A stretch of 64,000 nt of DNA from a candidate division KSB1 bacterium. Its GTDB lineage: Bacteria > Zhuqueibacterota > JdFR-76 > DREG01. This document shows positions 17,294-26,339 of this stretch, in pieces (the first letter of the stretch is position 1; each line of letters begins with the position of its first letter). Under the pieces are notes generated by a model. It did no database searches and was not told the DNA's origin. It was given only the letters and a program-made list of their open reading frames with translations. The stretch is taken from NCBI GenBank assembly GCA_022566355.1, contig JADFJB010000003.1, forward strand, positions 23,501-87,500, in the 5' to 3' direction. A program made the position numbers and the translations under genes.

Positions 17294-18844
17294 ATGAAGA
17301 AACTTCGTATTGGTATTATCGATCTCGTTACCAAGGGACCTACAAAAGCATTGTGGGGGCGCGTTATGAACCCCAATTTTGCCAGCATTATGCCCCAGGT
17401 GCTTGCCAAGTGGTGTGAAGATAGTGGCCATGACGTGAAGCTCGTGTGTTATACCGGTTTTGAGAATTTGACCGAAGAGTTACCGGATAAAGTTGATATC
17501 GTTTTTATTGGCGCTTTTACGCAAGCTGCACAATTAGCCTATTCTTTGAGTAATCTATTTCGCTCAAAGGGAGCAATTACCGTACTGGGTGGTCCCCATG
17601 CCCGTTGTTATCCACAGGACGCACAAAAATACTTCGACTATGTTCTGGGATTTACAGATAAGTCAATCGTCAATGAAGTTTTACAAGATTGCTCACAAAA
17701 TCGGCCAATGGGTGTTTATCTAGAGGCTTCGCAACAACCACAAACACTGCCCGGCGTAAAAGAGCGCTGGAAATATATAGAGCAGACGCTCGATAAAGCC
17801 CCATTTATCAAGATTGTTCCGATGATTGGAAGTTTGGGTTGTCCTTATACTTGCAGCTTTTGTATCGATTCGATAGTACCTTATCAAACCTTAGATTTTG
17901 ATGTGATCAAGGAAGATTTGCGGTTTCTGTTAACTAAGTTTAAACGGCCGATCGTTGGATGGCATGATCCAAACTTTGGGATTCGGTTCGATGATTATAT
18001 GGGTGCGATTGAAGAAGCCATACCCCCCGACAGTATTGATTTTATAGCGGAAAGCAGTTTGTCGCTTTTGTCTGAACCCCATATGCAAAGGTTACAAAAA
18101 AATGGATTTAAAGCACTTTTGCCTGGCATTGAATCCTGGTATGATATGGGAAACAAATCGAAAACCGGTAAATTGATGGGATTGGATAAACTCAATAAAA
18201 TCTCGGATCATGTTAATATGCTATTAAGGTATGCTCCCTATATTCAGGCCAATTTTGTGCTCGGACTTGACGTTGACGAGGGACCGGATCCGTTTGAACT
18301 TACCAAACAATTTTTAGATAGGTCACCGGGCGCTTTCCCAGCGTATTCCCTGCTTTCGGCTTTTGGAAAAGCAGCGCCTCTCAACCTCGACTACCAGAGA
18401 GAAAACCGGGTCCTACCCTTCCCATTCATTTTTCTCAACAATAATCATGCAATGAATGTAAAACCGAAAAACTATGAATGGCCTGAATTCTACGATTACG
18501 TGATTGATGTTACCAGGCATGCATTTTCCTGGCCTCGGATTTATAAACGGTTCAAAGCTGCACGCGGCTATATTCCAAAATGGATGAACTTTGTCAGGGC
18601 AGTGTCGTCTGAAGGATTTGGCAGAATAAAATACTACTCGAAAGTACGCCAATTGCTGGACGAAGACCGGCAGTTTCGCAGCTATTTCGAACAAGAGACT
18701 ACCGTTCTGCCAAAATTTTACATGGATCAGGTAAAAGTATCATTAGGCCCATTATTTGAATGGCTGCCGGAAGGCGCTTTGTTTCATGATCCCCATGCCT
18801 ATCTGAAATCAGAAGAAGAATTGGCTGTTAGAAAAAGGGCTTAG
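17294..18844 (+). CDS. B12-binding-type radical SAM protein
   Basis: 516 residues. The N-terminal 140 residues resemble a cobalamin-binding Rossmann domain (VDIVFIGAFTQAAQLAYSLS, ITVLGGPHARCYP) and the radical SAM centre follows with C183-x3-C187-x2-C190 in 'GCPYTCSFC'. 'GWHDPNFGIRFDD' and 'ALLPGIESW' continue the partial TIM barrel. B12-radical SAM proteins of this shape catalyse methylations and rearrangements on unactivated carbons. The canonical DxHxxG loop is not evident, so cobalamin binding is uncertain. No clear biosynthetic partners are adjacent, so the substrate is unknown. Confidence 0.88.
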   Translation: MKKLRIGIIDLVTKGPTKALWGRVMNPNFASIMPQVLAKWCEDSGHDVKLVCYTGFENLTEELPDKVDIVFIGAFTQAAQLAYSLSNLFRSKGAITVLGGPHARCYPQDAQKYFDYVLGFTDKSIVNEVLQDCSQNRPMGVYLEASQQPQTLPGVKERWKYIEQTLDKAPFIKIVPMIGSLGCPYTCSFCIDSIVPYQTLDFDVIKEDLRFLLTKFKRPIVGWHDPNFGIRFDDYMGAIEEAIPPDSIDFIAESSLSLLSEPHMQRLQKNGFKALLPGIESWYDMGNKSKTGKLMGLDKLNKISDHVNMLLRYAPYIQANFVLGLDVDEGPDPFELTKQFLDRSPGAFPAYSLLSAFGKAAPLNLDYQRENRVLPFPFIFLNNNHAMNVKPKNYEWPEFYDYVIDVTRHAFSWPRIYKRFKAARGYIPKWMNFVRAVSSEGFGRIKYYSKVRQLLDEDRQFRSYFEQETTVLPKFYMDQVKVSLGPLFEWLPEGALFHDPHAYLKSEEELAVRKRA

Positions 18845-19006
18845 TGGAATTATAAGTCGTTAGTAATTCCCTGTGCAAGTTATTGGTCTAAGAATTATGT
18901 AAATGGCCAACTAAATTTCAATCAATATGAATACTAAATATAACTGATTGAATTTGCAGAAAAGGAAATTAGGGGTGCGAGTAACCCATTGGAGAGGGCT
19001 GGGTAC

Positions 19007-19051
19007 ATGGTTGGTAAAAAAATATCACATTATCGAATTTCTGGTGGATAA
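19007..19051 (+). pseudogene. N-terminal stub of a Ser/Thr kinase
   Basis: ATG GTT GGT begins a 14-codon stub (MVGKKISHYRISGG) that closely parallels the first residues of the kinase 550 bp downstream (MIGKTISHYKIL). It then stops and is followed directly by a REP-type transposase. It appears to be the remaining start of a lost tandem kinase copy. Confidence 0.6.
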
Positions 19052-19067
19052 GATAGGGTTATTGTAA

Positions 19068-19605
19068 ATGAGCCAACCGATTGTACATCATCGTAAATCT
19101 ATTAGATTGCAAGAATATGATTACGGGCAAGCAGGGGCTTATTATATAACAATTTGTACCTATGACAAAAAATGTATCTTCGGGACTATTACTGATGGAC
19201 AAATGCTTCTGAGCGAATTTGGGCAAATTATGGAGGATTGCTGGAAAACAATTCCCAAGCATTTTGATTTTGTTCTGTTAGATGTGTATAGTATCATGCC
19301 AAATCATTTACATGGAATTTTAATAATAGTAGGCGACGCATGCGTCGCCCCTACTAAAATTACAAAATTCGATGAGACCAGCAGGACCTCAATCTCGGTC
19401 ATTGGGTGCAATTATAGGTTCATTTAAATCTGCAACAACAAAACAAATTAATGAATTACGTGACACTCCTGGTTACCAAGTTTGGCAACGAAATTATTAT
19501 GATCATATAATCCGTACAAAAAGATCTTTACAGCACATCCGGAAATATATCTTCAATAATCCACTAAACTGGAATTTGGATGAAGAAAACCCTGGGAAAG
19601 CTTAA
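19068..19605 (+). pseudogene. REP-associated tyrosine transposase (Y1/HUH), frameshifted
   Basis: The first frame reads MSQPIVHHRKSIRLQEYDYG, AYYITICTYD and the HUH motif 'MPNHLHGILI' near residue 88, then drifts out of family. The next frame, from about 19370, gives RPAGPQSRSLGAIIGSFKSATT, the catalytic tyrosine segment 'VWQRNYYDHIIR' and 'IRKYIFNNPLNW'. One frame change joins them into a usual-length (about 175 residues) TnpA-REP protein of PF01797. Single-stranded HUH transposases of this class are linked to REP palindromes; one lies inside the gene at 19332. The stop abuts the ATG of the kinase gene. Confidence 0.85.
19332..19349. repeat. 18-bp perfect palindrome inside the transposase
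   Basis: GGCGACGCATGCGTCGCC is its own reverse complement and is flanked by TAGTA and CCTACTA, extending the hairpin. It encodes the peptide GDACVAPT in the transposase frame and lies just before the point where the frame is lost. It looks like a REP-type unit inserted in, or carried by, its own transposase gene. Confidence 0.85.
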
Positions 19606-20709
19606 ATGATAGGTAAAACAATATCTCATTACAAAATCCTCGAAAAGCTCGGCAGTGGCGGCATGGGTGTGGTTTACAAAGCCCAGGACCTAAAACTCGA
19701 CCGCTTCGTCGCCCTTAAATTTCTGCCGCCACACATCAGCGCAGATGGGGATGAAAAGAAACGTTTTATACACGAAGCCAAGGCGGCATCTGCTCTACAG
19801 CACAACAACATCTGCACCATCCATGAAATCGGAGAGACGGATGATGGGCAGATGTTCATTTGTATGGACTACTACGAAGGGGAAACCCTCAAGAAAAAGA
19901 TCGAGCGCGGGCCTTTGAACCTGGAAGATGCAATCGATATTGCGATTCAAATTTCCCAGGGTTTGGCCAAGGCACATTCCAAAGAAATCACCCATCGAGA
20001 TATCAAGCCCGCAAATATTCTCATCACGGAAGAAAAGCAAGTCAAGATCGTCGACTTCGGACTGGCGAAGCTAGCCGGTCGGACAGTGCTTACCAAAGAA
20101 GGGACGACCATAGGAACGGTTGCCTACATGTCGCCTGAGCAGGCACAAGGTACGGAAGTGGACCATCGCACCGATATTTGGGCATTAGGAGTAGTTTTGT
20201 ATGAAATGCTTACTGGCAAGCAGCCGTTTGCAGGAGATTATGAACAGGCTGTGATGTATTCGATCATGAACGAAGACGCCGAGCCGATTACGGGTTTGCG
20301 GACCGGTGTGCCGATGGAATTGGAGCGGATTGTTAACAAGTGTCTGGAGAAAACTCCGGGGAATCGCTACCAATCGGTTAATGAACTTATTGTGGACTTG
20401 CGGCGGATAAGAAAAGTTGCTAATCCCGAGAACGTTGCTCCTGCAGCTTACAAGAAGTTAGAAACGGCGAGTTTTAAAAAGCGAGCATTTATCTGGATTG
20501 GAGTTAGTCTTGCTGTCATTTTCACGGCAATTGCTGGTTATTTGTTTCTTGCTAGAGAAGCAAGCAGTCCAGAACGTATCCCCATTGCAGTTGTGGACGT
20601 CATAAATGAGACTGGTGAGAAGGAACTAGATGGATTTATCCGGTCTGCTCATTACATCATTAGAGCAATCGCGGCGATTGTCTGTTCTCACTCGATCAAG
20701 ACTATTTGA
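19606..20709 (+). CDS. PASTA-less Ser/Thr protein kinase, 5' part of a frameshifted kinase-TPR gene
   Basis: 367 residues. An eukaryotic-like kinase domain covers 1-270: glycine loop 'LGSGGMGVVYKA', VALK lysine, catalytic loop 'HRDIKPANI', DFG in 'VDFGLAKLA', activation segment ending 'GTVAYMSPEQ'. A single transmembrane helix (FIWIGVSLAVIFTAIAGYLF) lies near 290-310, followed by 'IPIAVVDVINETGEKELDGF'. The last 25 residues are out of frame: dropping one base at about 20635 joins this protein to the TPR protein that follows. It signals from the inner membrane; the substrate is unknown. Its ATG directly follows the transposase stop. Confidence 0.88.
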   Translation: MIGKTISHYKILEKLGSGGMGVVYKAQDLKLDRFVALKFLPPHISADGDEKKRFIHEAKAASALQHNNICTIHEIGETDDGQMFICMDYYEGETLKKKIERGPLNLEDAIDIAIQISQGLAKAHSKEITHRDIKPANILITEEKQVKIVDFGLAKLAGRTVLTKEGTTIGTVAYMSPEQAQGTEVDHRTDIWALGVVLYEMLTGKQPFAGDYEQAVMYSIMNEDAEPITGLRTGVPMELERIVNKCLEKTPGNRYQSVNELIVDLRRIRKVANPENVAPAAYKKLETASFKKRAFIWIGVSLAVIFTAIAGYLFLAREASSPERIPIAVVDVINETGEKELDGFIRSAHYIIRAIAAIVCSHSIKTI

Positions 20710-22531
20710 CATTCTCAAGCAAATGGGCAAGCCGAACATCGAACAAATCGACGTGGAACTTGGGCGGGAGATTTGTAGGAAGGCAAACATTAACTTCCTG
20801 GCAATTGCCTCTATCAGAAAATTTGGCCGGGTTTATACACTTGACTTTAAGCTACTTGATACTAACAAGAACAGATATTTTCTGACCGCATCTGAAAACG
20901 GTGAAGGGCACGAGAGTATCCCTGATTTGATTGACAAACTGGCAAAAAGAATACGGCAAGGTTTTAAGGAGAAATCTAGCGAAATTCAGGCTGAAAGCCA
21001 AGCTGTTACAGAATTAACGACTTCAAATTTGGAGGCATATCGATATTATAATCTTGGCGAAACGCTCTTGAGTCAATTCAAATATAGAGAAGCTGCTGAA
21101 GAGTTCAAAAGAGCCGTCACCCTGGACTCGACATTTGCTCTTGCTCATTTCCGGTTGGCTTTTGCTAAACAGTATGGTGGTATGGGAGGGGACAAGGAAG
21201 CTATGCGGATGGCCATAAAATACATCGACAAAGTGCCTGAAAAAGAGCATTTTTTGATCAGGGCACAAGATGCATGGTTTAATAATAGACGGGAAAAGTC
21301 ATACACACTGTATCAGGAAGTTTTGAAAATATATCCTCAGGAGAAGGAAGCACTCCTTCAAATTGCCGAATATATGTTGCACCATACTTTGGATCCAATT
21401 TCCGCACTACAATATTTTGAGAAATCGGTCGATGCAGATCCTGGCTATGGGGATGGCCTGGGACATCTAATTTATCTGAATCACGCTCTAAAAAGACACG
21501 ATAAGGCAATCGAATATGCACTGCAGTTTGTTGATTTGCATCCGGGCGAGGCATCGTATCGCAGATTAGGAGAGACTTACTGCTTTGCTGGTCAATTTAG
21601 CAAGGCAGAAGAAGTATTGAATAGAGCCTTAGAACTATTCCCCCGAAGCCCAGGGCTAGTTATCACTAAGGCGAATATCCCAGTCTTTAAGGAGAGTTAT
21701 GAGACTGCAAAAGCTCAGATCACTGTGTTTCTATTAGATGCCAATTCCATATCGGAGCGAAGAATGGGTTCTCGATACCTGGCCGACTTATATGCTTATC
21801 AGGGAAAATATAAAGAAATTGAAGCAGTGTTTGACAAGATTATCGGGTTGGACTCGATGTCAGATCCAGATGCCAGGCTAAGATTTGATTACGCGGAAAA
21901 GGCATGGTGGCTTGCAGTCGGAAGGGGCGATGGAAACGCTGCTAAAACGGAAATTGAGAAGGCAAAAAGGATCGGAGGCCAACAAATCTCCTGGTTCTTT
22001 ATGTCTCTTTTGCGAACTTATTTGCTTTTGGGCGAATTTGATGCTGCCGATTCTAGTTATTCGGCTGCAATCGCTTTAGCTGGTGAGGAAATGCATCCTT
22101 TTAGGTCGCACCTGATTAATGGGTATAAATACAAATCTCGCCAGGAATTTGGCAAGGCTGCTGCCGAGTTTGAAAAGTGGATAGAAATTAGAGGCTCGTT
22201 TAACTTTTGGGACAAAGTATTTTATTTATACGAACTTGCAGGTTGTTATTTTAGCTTAGGCGATTACAAGAAAGCGATTGAAACCATCGCCAATATGCAA
22301 GGAATTTATATAACCTTTACGCCTAACAATAATTTACCTAGCTCACGTGGCGCCGTTTATCCGAGGGGCTTCCATCTTCTCGGCAAGATCTATGAGAAAC
22401 AAGGTGAACCTAAGCGTGCCATCGAAAACTACGAAAAATTCCTCGAAATCTGGAAAAACGCCGACGAAGATTTGCCGGATTTGATCGATGCGAAGGCGAG
22501 GCTGGCGAGATTGAAGGAAAACTCGAAGTAA
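20630..22531 (+). CDS. TPR sensor region, 3' part of the kinase-TPR gene
   Basis: Up to 633 residues from an ATG overlapping the kinase frame by 80 bp. The first 130 residues (LLITSLEQSRRLSVLTRSRLFDILKQ) form the FlgO/adenylate-cyclase-like periplasmic segment usual in kinase-TPR fusions. From about 140 onward there are ten or so TPR-like repeats (AYRYYNLGETLLSQFKYREA; HLIYLNHALKRHDKAIEYAL). No signal peptide precedes it, which supports its being the continuation of the membrane kinase rather than a separate gene. A combined product would be about 970 residues. Confidence 0.85.
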   Translation: MDLSGLLITSLEQSRRLSVLTRSRLFDILKQMGKPNIEQIDVELGREICRKANINFLAIASIRKFGRVYTLDFKLLDTNKNRYFLTASENGEGHESIPDLIDKLAKRIRQGFKEKSSEIQAESQAVTELTTSNLEAYRYYNLGETLLSQFKYREAAEEFKRAVTLDSTFALAHFRLAFAKQYGGMGGDKEAMRMAIKYIDKVPEKEHFLIRAQDAWFNNRREKSYTLYQEVLKIYPQEKEALLQIAEYMLHHTLDPISALQYFEKSVDADPGYGDGLGHLIYLNHALKRHDKAIEYALQFVDLHPGEASYRRLGETYCFAGQFSKAEEVLNRALELFPRSPGLVITKANIPVFKESYETAKAQITVFLLDANSISERRMGSRYLADLYAYQGKYKEIEAVFDKIIGLDSMSDPDARLRFDYAEKAWWLAVGRGDGNAAKTEIEKAKRIGGQQISWFFMSLLRTYLLLGEFDAADSSYSAAIALAGEEMHPFRSHLINGYKYKSRQEFGKAAAEFEKWIEIRGSFNFWDKVFYLYELAGCYFSLGDYKKAIETIANMQGIYITFTPNNNLPSSRGAVYPRGFHLLGKIYEKQGEPKRAIENYEKFLEIWKNADEDLPDLIDAKARLARLKENSK

Positions 22532-22712
22532 TCAATTACTACTAACAAAAACCTATATAATAATTTCAACCAACAAAATAAAAGAAATCATTGGGAATTC
22601 TTTTTTGAGTATGTATATTAGAAAAAGAATCTTAAAATGATGTCCTTGTACTGGTAATATTCCATACAGATAAAAAAAGAAAATTTCTTTTTAGAAATAA
22701 CCAGAGGTCATT

Positions 22713-23519
22713 ATGAAAAAACTATCCCTTTTAATTGGCTTGATTTTTATCCCTATTTCAATATCAGCCCAGGATTCCCCTGGCAAGCGATTAGAGAAAT
22801 CTCCAAGGCACCAGGAATGGGTAAAAATCAAACAGGGAGAACGGATTGTCCATGCGTTTTTAGTATACCCGGAAATTAAAGACAAAGCGCCGGCTGTTAT
22901 TGTCATCCATGAAAACAGGGGATTAAACGATTGGGTATGCAGTGTTGCCGATCGGCTTGCTGAAGCCGGTTATATTGCGATTGCCCCCGACTTACTTTCC
23001 GGTATGGGACCGGATGGAGGAAAGACAAGTGATTTTCCCGACAGAAATGCCGCAAGGGATGCAATATATAGCCTGACTCCTGAGCAGGTCACTGCTGATT
23101 TAAATGCAACTGCAGACTATGTCAAAAAACTGCCTGCCGCCAATGGTACTTTGGCAGTATCCGGATTTTGTTGGGGAGGTTCCCAAACTTTTCGCTTCGC
23201 TACCAATCGTAAAGACTTATCTGCAGCCTATGTTTTCTACGGCAGCGCTCCCAAGAATAAAGAAGACCTTGCTAAAATCCAATGTCCTGTTTATGGTTTC
23301 TATGGCGGTAACGATGCCAGGGTAACATCAACCATTCCCAAAACTTCTGAATTAATGAAGGAAGTCAAAAAAACCTATGAGCCAGTTATTTATGACCAAG
23401 CCAGGCACGGATTCATGCGTGCAGGTGAAGCCGATGATGCATCGGAAGCCAATAAGAAAGCAGTGGCTGAAGGTTGGAAACGCTGGAAAGCACTTTTGAA
23501 AAGCTCTGAAGAAAAGTAA
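22713..23519 (+). CDS. Dienelactone hydrolase family protein, exported
   Basis: 268 residues with a signal peptide (MKKLSLLIGLIFIPISISAQ) and an AGAGGTC ribosome site. The alpha/beta-hydrolase fold of PF01738 has catalytic triad C153 (SGFCWGG), D201 (YGGNDARV) and H232 (ARHGFM), and an 'IHENRGLNDW' oxyanion segment. Family members hydrolyse dienelactone or related esters; the periplasmic location here argues for a general esterase rather than aromatic catabolism, since no pathway genes are near. Confidence 0.92.
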   Translation: MKKLSLLIGLIFIPISISAQDSPGKRLEKSPRHQEWVKIKQGERIVHAFLVYPEIKDKAPAVIVIHENRGLNDWVCSVADRLAEAGYIAIAPDLLSGMGPDGGKTSDFPDRNAARDAIYSLTPEQVTADLNATADYVKKLPAANGTLAVSGFCWGGSQTFRFATNRKDLSAAYVFYGSAPKNKEDLAKIQCPVYGFYGGNDARVTSTIPKTSELMKEVKKTYEPVIYDQARHGFMRAGEADDASEANKKAVAEGWKRWKALLKSSEEK

Positions 23520-23605
23520 GAAAGTGAAACGCGAAGATTGTAGTTTGGAGTAGTTGAACTGTAAATCTTTAAGGTAATTGAATCGGAAATAACCGTTTAG
23601 TTGTA

Positions 23606-24070
23606 GTGGGGGTTTTCCTTATTATGCTTTGCGTATCAATGTGCGGTACGACGAAGATGTTTCATTTCGATCGCAGTCCCTTTATTCCCTATATGCCAAT
23701 CGTTCTATTTAATAATGGTTGGATCGCTGCCGATTCTTGCTCGAAGGGAGTTCATGCCCTGGTGGAATTCGAAGTTCCAATTGATGAGGTTAATCCTGGA
23801 TTTGGCAAATATGAAAAAGTGGGACTTTGGTTGGAATCTAGATTTCCTCACAAGGCAGAACACGTTCGAATTGCTGGGCCTTTACCCAGGCAAATCTTGA
23901 ATTACCAATCTTATGATATTAGCAGGTTGATGAATAGAACCGGACAACCGGAGGAAGAGTACTGGGTTTATGTTATTCAAGCACAGTTTAACCTTGGATT
24001 ACTACCGAAGCATGGAGATGCCATTTATCTATTGTATGAAAGCAGATTGATCAGTTTTCTGTGGAAGTAA
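23606..24070 (+). CDS. Unrecognised small exported protein
   Basis: 154 residues from a GTG start, or 148 from the ATG at 23624; neither has a clear SD. The N-terminus is hydrophobic with two cysteines (LIMLCVSMCGTT) and may be a signal, though the lipobox is poor. The remainder is mixed alpha/beta with 'ADSCSKGVHALVEFEVP' and a Pro/Tyr-rich end. Codon pattern and length suggest a real gene but no family is recognised. Confidence 0.6.
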   Translation: MGVFLIMLCVSMCGTTKMFHFDRSPFIPYMPIVLFNNGWIAADSCSKGVHALVEFEVPIDEVNPGFGKYEKVGLWLESRFPHKAEHVRIAGPLPRQILNYQSYDISRLMNRTGQPEEEYWVYVIQAQFNLGLLPKHGDAIYLLYESRLISFLWK

Positions 24071-24208
24071 TTTTTATTGCTGAAAGATTTGGATTCAAAT
24101 TTCGATCTGAGATTATTGTGAACTTTCGATTGATAAAAAAGTAACTTAAGAGATCCACCGCAAAACAGAGCGGATAACTATAAACGCAATATGGAAAAGG
24201 TTAACACC

Positions 24209-24442
24209 ATGAGAGAATTTGTGGAATTCCTGGTTAAGCATTTGGTTGATCATCCGGATGAAATTCGGATTAATGAATTAGAAAGCGAACGTTCCATAAT
24301 TTATGAATTGCATGTAGCTAAGAGTGATATGGGAAAAGTCCTCGGTAAAAAAGGCCGAACTGCTCATGCTATGCGTACTCTTATCAATGCGGCTGCTGGG
24401 GCAAGTACAAAAAAAAGAGTTATGCTGGAAATCATTGAGTAA
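24209..24442 (+). CDS. khpA: KH-domain RNA-binding protein KhpA
   Basis: A 77-residue single KH domain beginning MREFVEFLVKHLVDHPDE. This start has AAAAGG eight bases upstream, while the ATG six codons earlier has none. The RNA-binding GxxG loop is 'GKKG' within 'MGKVLGKKGRTAHAMRTLI'. KhpA pairs with KhpB/EloR in many bacteria and binds diverse RNAs. It is usually beside rpsP/rimM/trmD, which are absent here. Confidence 0.9.
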   Translation: MREFVEFLVKHLVDHPDEIRINELESERSIIYELHVAKSDMGKVLGKKGRTAHAMRTLINAAAGASTKKRVMLEIIE

Positions 24443-24470
24443 AGTTAGTTAAAATATTTGGGGATTCATT

Positions 24471-24887
24471 TTGCGAGTAACTGTAATAAAAAAATTAATA
24501 TTCTTAATTCTGAATTTCCAAATACTGGTTTCACTATCCTTTGCCCAAGAGGAAAATCCGGGCTGGTTCTCTCACAAACGGTTATCGTTTTCTCTCAATA
24601 CCACCTATCATTTCAGCCCCTGGGATAATTACAATAATGCATTAGCAACAGTTACGAAATAGATTCGATTGGATAATTTTATTTATGAACCAACCGGTTT
24701 TTATAAAAAGATTAAACAGGGATGGCACACACTTTTGGGTGCATGATTACGAAACGCATGAGTTTTGTAAACTGGAGTTGGAGGGATTGTAGGACTAAAC
24801 CTCAAATTCAAAAAATTAAATTTTCAAACCAAAGTTCGACCTAATTGAGATTTGTTTGGAATCTGTCTTTTGGTATTTGGAAATTAA
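24471..24887 (+). pseudogene. Remnant of an exported beta-barrel protein
   Basis: From a TTG, a signal peptide (LIFLILNFQILVSLSFAQ) and about 40 mature residues with barrel-like aromatic pattern (LSFSLNTTYHFSPWDNY) reach a TAG at 24660. The same frame continues with protein-like sequence (FIYEPTGFYKKIK, VGGIVGLNLKFKK) interrupted by several more stops until 24887. It is probably a decayed outer-membrane protein gene rather than a short functional peptide. Confidence 0.55.
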
Positions 24888-24956
24888 GTAAATTATGAGT
24901 GTAAGGTATAAGTATTGTAAATAAGCTTATACCTTACACCCAATACCTAAAATTCC

Positions 24957-26063
24957 CTAGGAGGAAGTCATTTTCTGCAAGTTATCTAAAACTCCTTGAA
25001 TGCGTTGTTTCTGATTTTCCGGCGCTTTATCCAGTGCGGTTTTGTAGTTCTTGACGGCATCCTTGGTTTTGCCTTTTTTGGCATAGGCTTCGCCAAGACT
25101 ATCATAAGCATTCCATGAATCGGAATGTTTCTTAACATTAAGCTTGAAGATTTCTATAGCTTTGTCTACCTGGTCTGTTTGGAAATATAAATAACCGGCT
25201 GTGTTGAGGTCACTTTCAACACCGGTATTCTTGGCAAATTTCACAGCAGCGGCGATGGCTGTATTGGATTCTGCTGTTTTATTTGCTTGAACCAGCAACC
25301 TGGCCTTAACAGATAAATTATTGATGTTTTTGTCTCTATTGATAGAATTATCTGCCCAACTTAATGCTTCGTCGGTAGCCATATTATTTTGCAGGCAATA
25401 ATTTGCGGCTTGCAGATATGCTTGCCAGCGGAATCCGGCCAATGATTTTAACTCACTTCGCATATTATTCAGAACGATCTTTGGTGTGTCCACTTCAATC
25501 TTGAATGGAATCTTTTTCTTTTCCCATTGGAGATATGCAGTAGCAGATGTATTAGAAATATCCTCGAAGCCATACTGCAGCCATTCCAGATGATCAACGT
25601 TCATAGGTGAAACGGTTACTCTTAAAGCGTCTGCATGTGGGTCATAGAAAAAGCTACCCCAGGCCATGTTATCTTTGCTAAATATGATTGTCATTTCATT
25701 TTCCGATGGCAGCATATGTAATCCATAGTTACCTGCTGCTAGGTTTTGCCCTTCAATAGAAACATCATGAGTAAAAGTAATCGTGGTATTTTCATTCGCT
25801 CCCGCACGCCAGGGGAAATCGATGCCATTATTGAAATTTTGACCTTTGGCCATACCATTTGGAACCAATGCACCCCAAATCGCTCTCCCTTTAACACCCG
25901 GTCGATGGTAAGTAATCGTCACATCAGTGATACCGATTCTTTGAGAAACTGATGCATAAGAACTGGCCCTCGGTGTAGTCAAGTTCTGCGCAATTAATGG
26001 CGCCGCGACCATGACTAAAGCTGCCAGAACCATGACAAAAGTGGTAAATCGTGATTGTTTCAT
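24957..26063 (-). CDS. DUF2911 domain protein with TPR repeats
   Basis: 368 residues with a signal peptide ending APLIAQ. Residues 25-190 match DUF2911 (RIGITDVTITYHRPGVKGR, WGALVPNGMAKG, WRAGANENTTITF), a domain common in Bacteroidota and relatives. Residues 200-368 form three or four TPR units (ALSWADNSINRDKNI; AYDSLGEAYAKKGKTKDAV). The protein probably acts in the periplasm, with TPRs mediating protein contact. No operon partner; it faces the opposite way to its neighbours. Confidence 0.88.
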   Translation of the reverse strand: MKQSRFTTFVMVLAALVMVAAPLIAQNLTTPRASSYASVSQRIGITDVTITYHRPGVKGRAIWGALVPNGMAKGQNFNNGIDFPWRAGANENTTITFTHDVSIEGQNLAAGNYGLHMLPSENEMTIIFSKDNMAWGSFFYDPHADALRVTVSPMNVDHLEWLQYGFEDISNTSATAYLQWEKKKIPFKIEVDTPKIVLNNMRSELKSLAGFRWQAYLQAANYCLQNNMATDEALSWADNSINRDKNINNLSVKARLLVQANKTAESNTAIAAAVKFAKNTGVESDLNTAGYLYFQTDQVDKAIEIFKLNVKKHSDSWNAYDSLGEAYAKKGKTKDAVKNYKTALDKAPENQKQRIQGVLDNLQKMTSS

Positions 26064-26339
26064 TGAAACCTCCGTCTTGGTTAGTAATACAGTGAATTAT
26101 TGCAAGGAATAAACATATTTGTGGTGACTAATATTCTAAAGGCTTAGTGTGAATATATAATTTTTCTGGATCGTATTTACAGCTATGAACAAAGCAATTA
26201 CGCAAATAACTTCCAAAAGTTACCCAAAAGTTATTTATCTTATCATTTTATATTTGCAATTCTGATTTGATTTTTCTTGTTTAATAAATTATAGAAATGA
26301 ACTGTTGGTAAATTTTGATATTTTAAAAAGTGAGGTATT

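Noticed and set aside
19007-19640. Target-site duplication around the transposase formed by the two kinase starts
   Set aside because: The two MxGKxISHY starts differ at many bases, so they are paralogous gene starts, not a direct insertion duplication.
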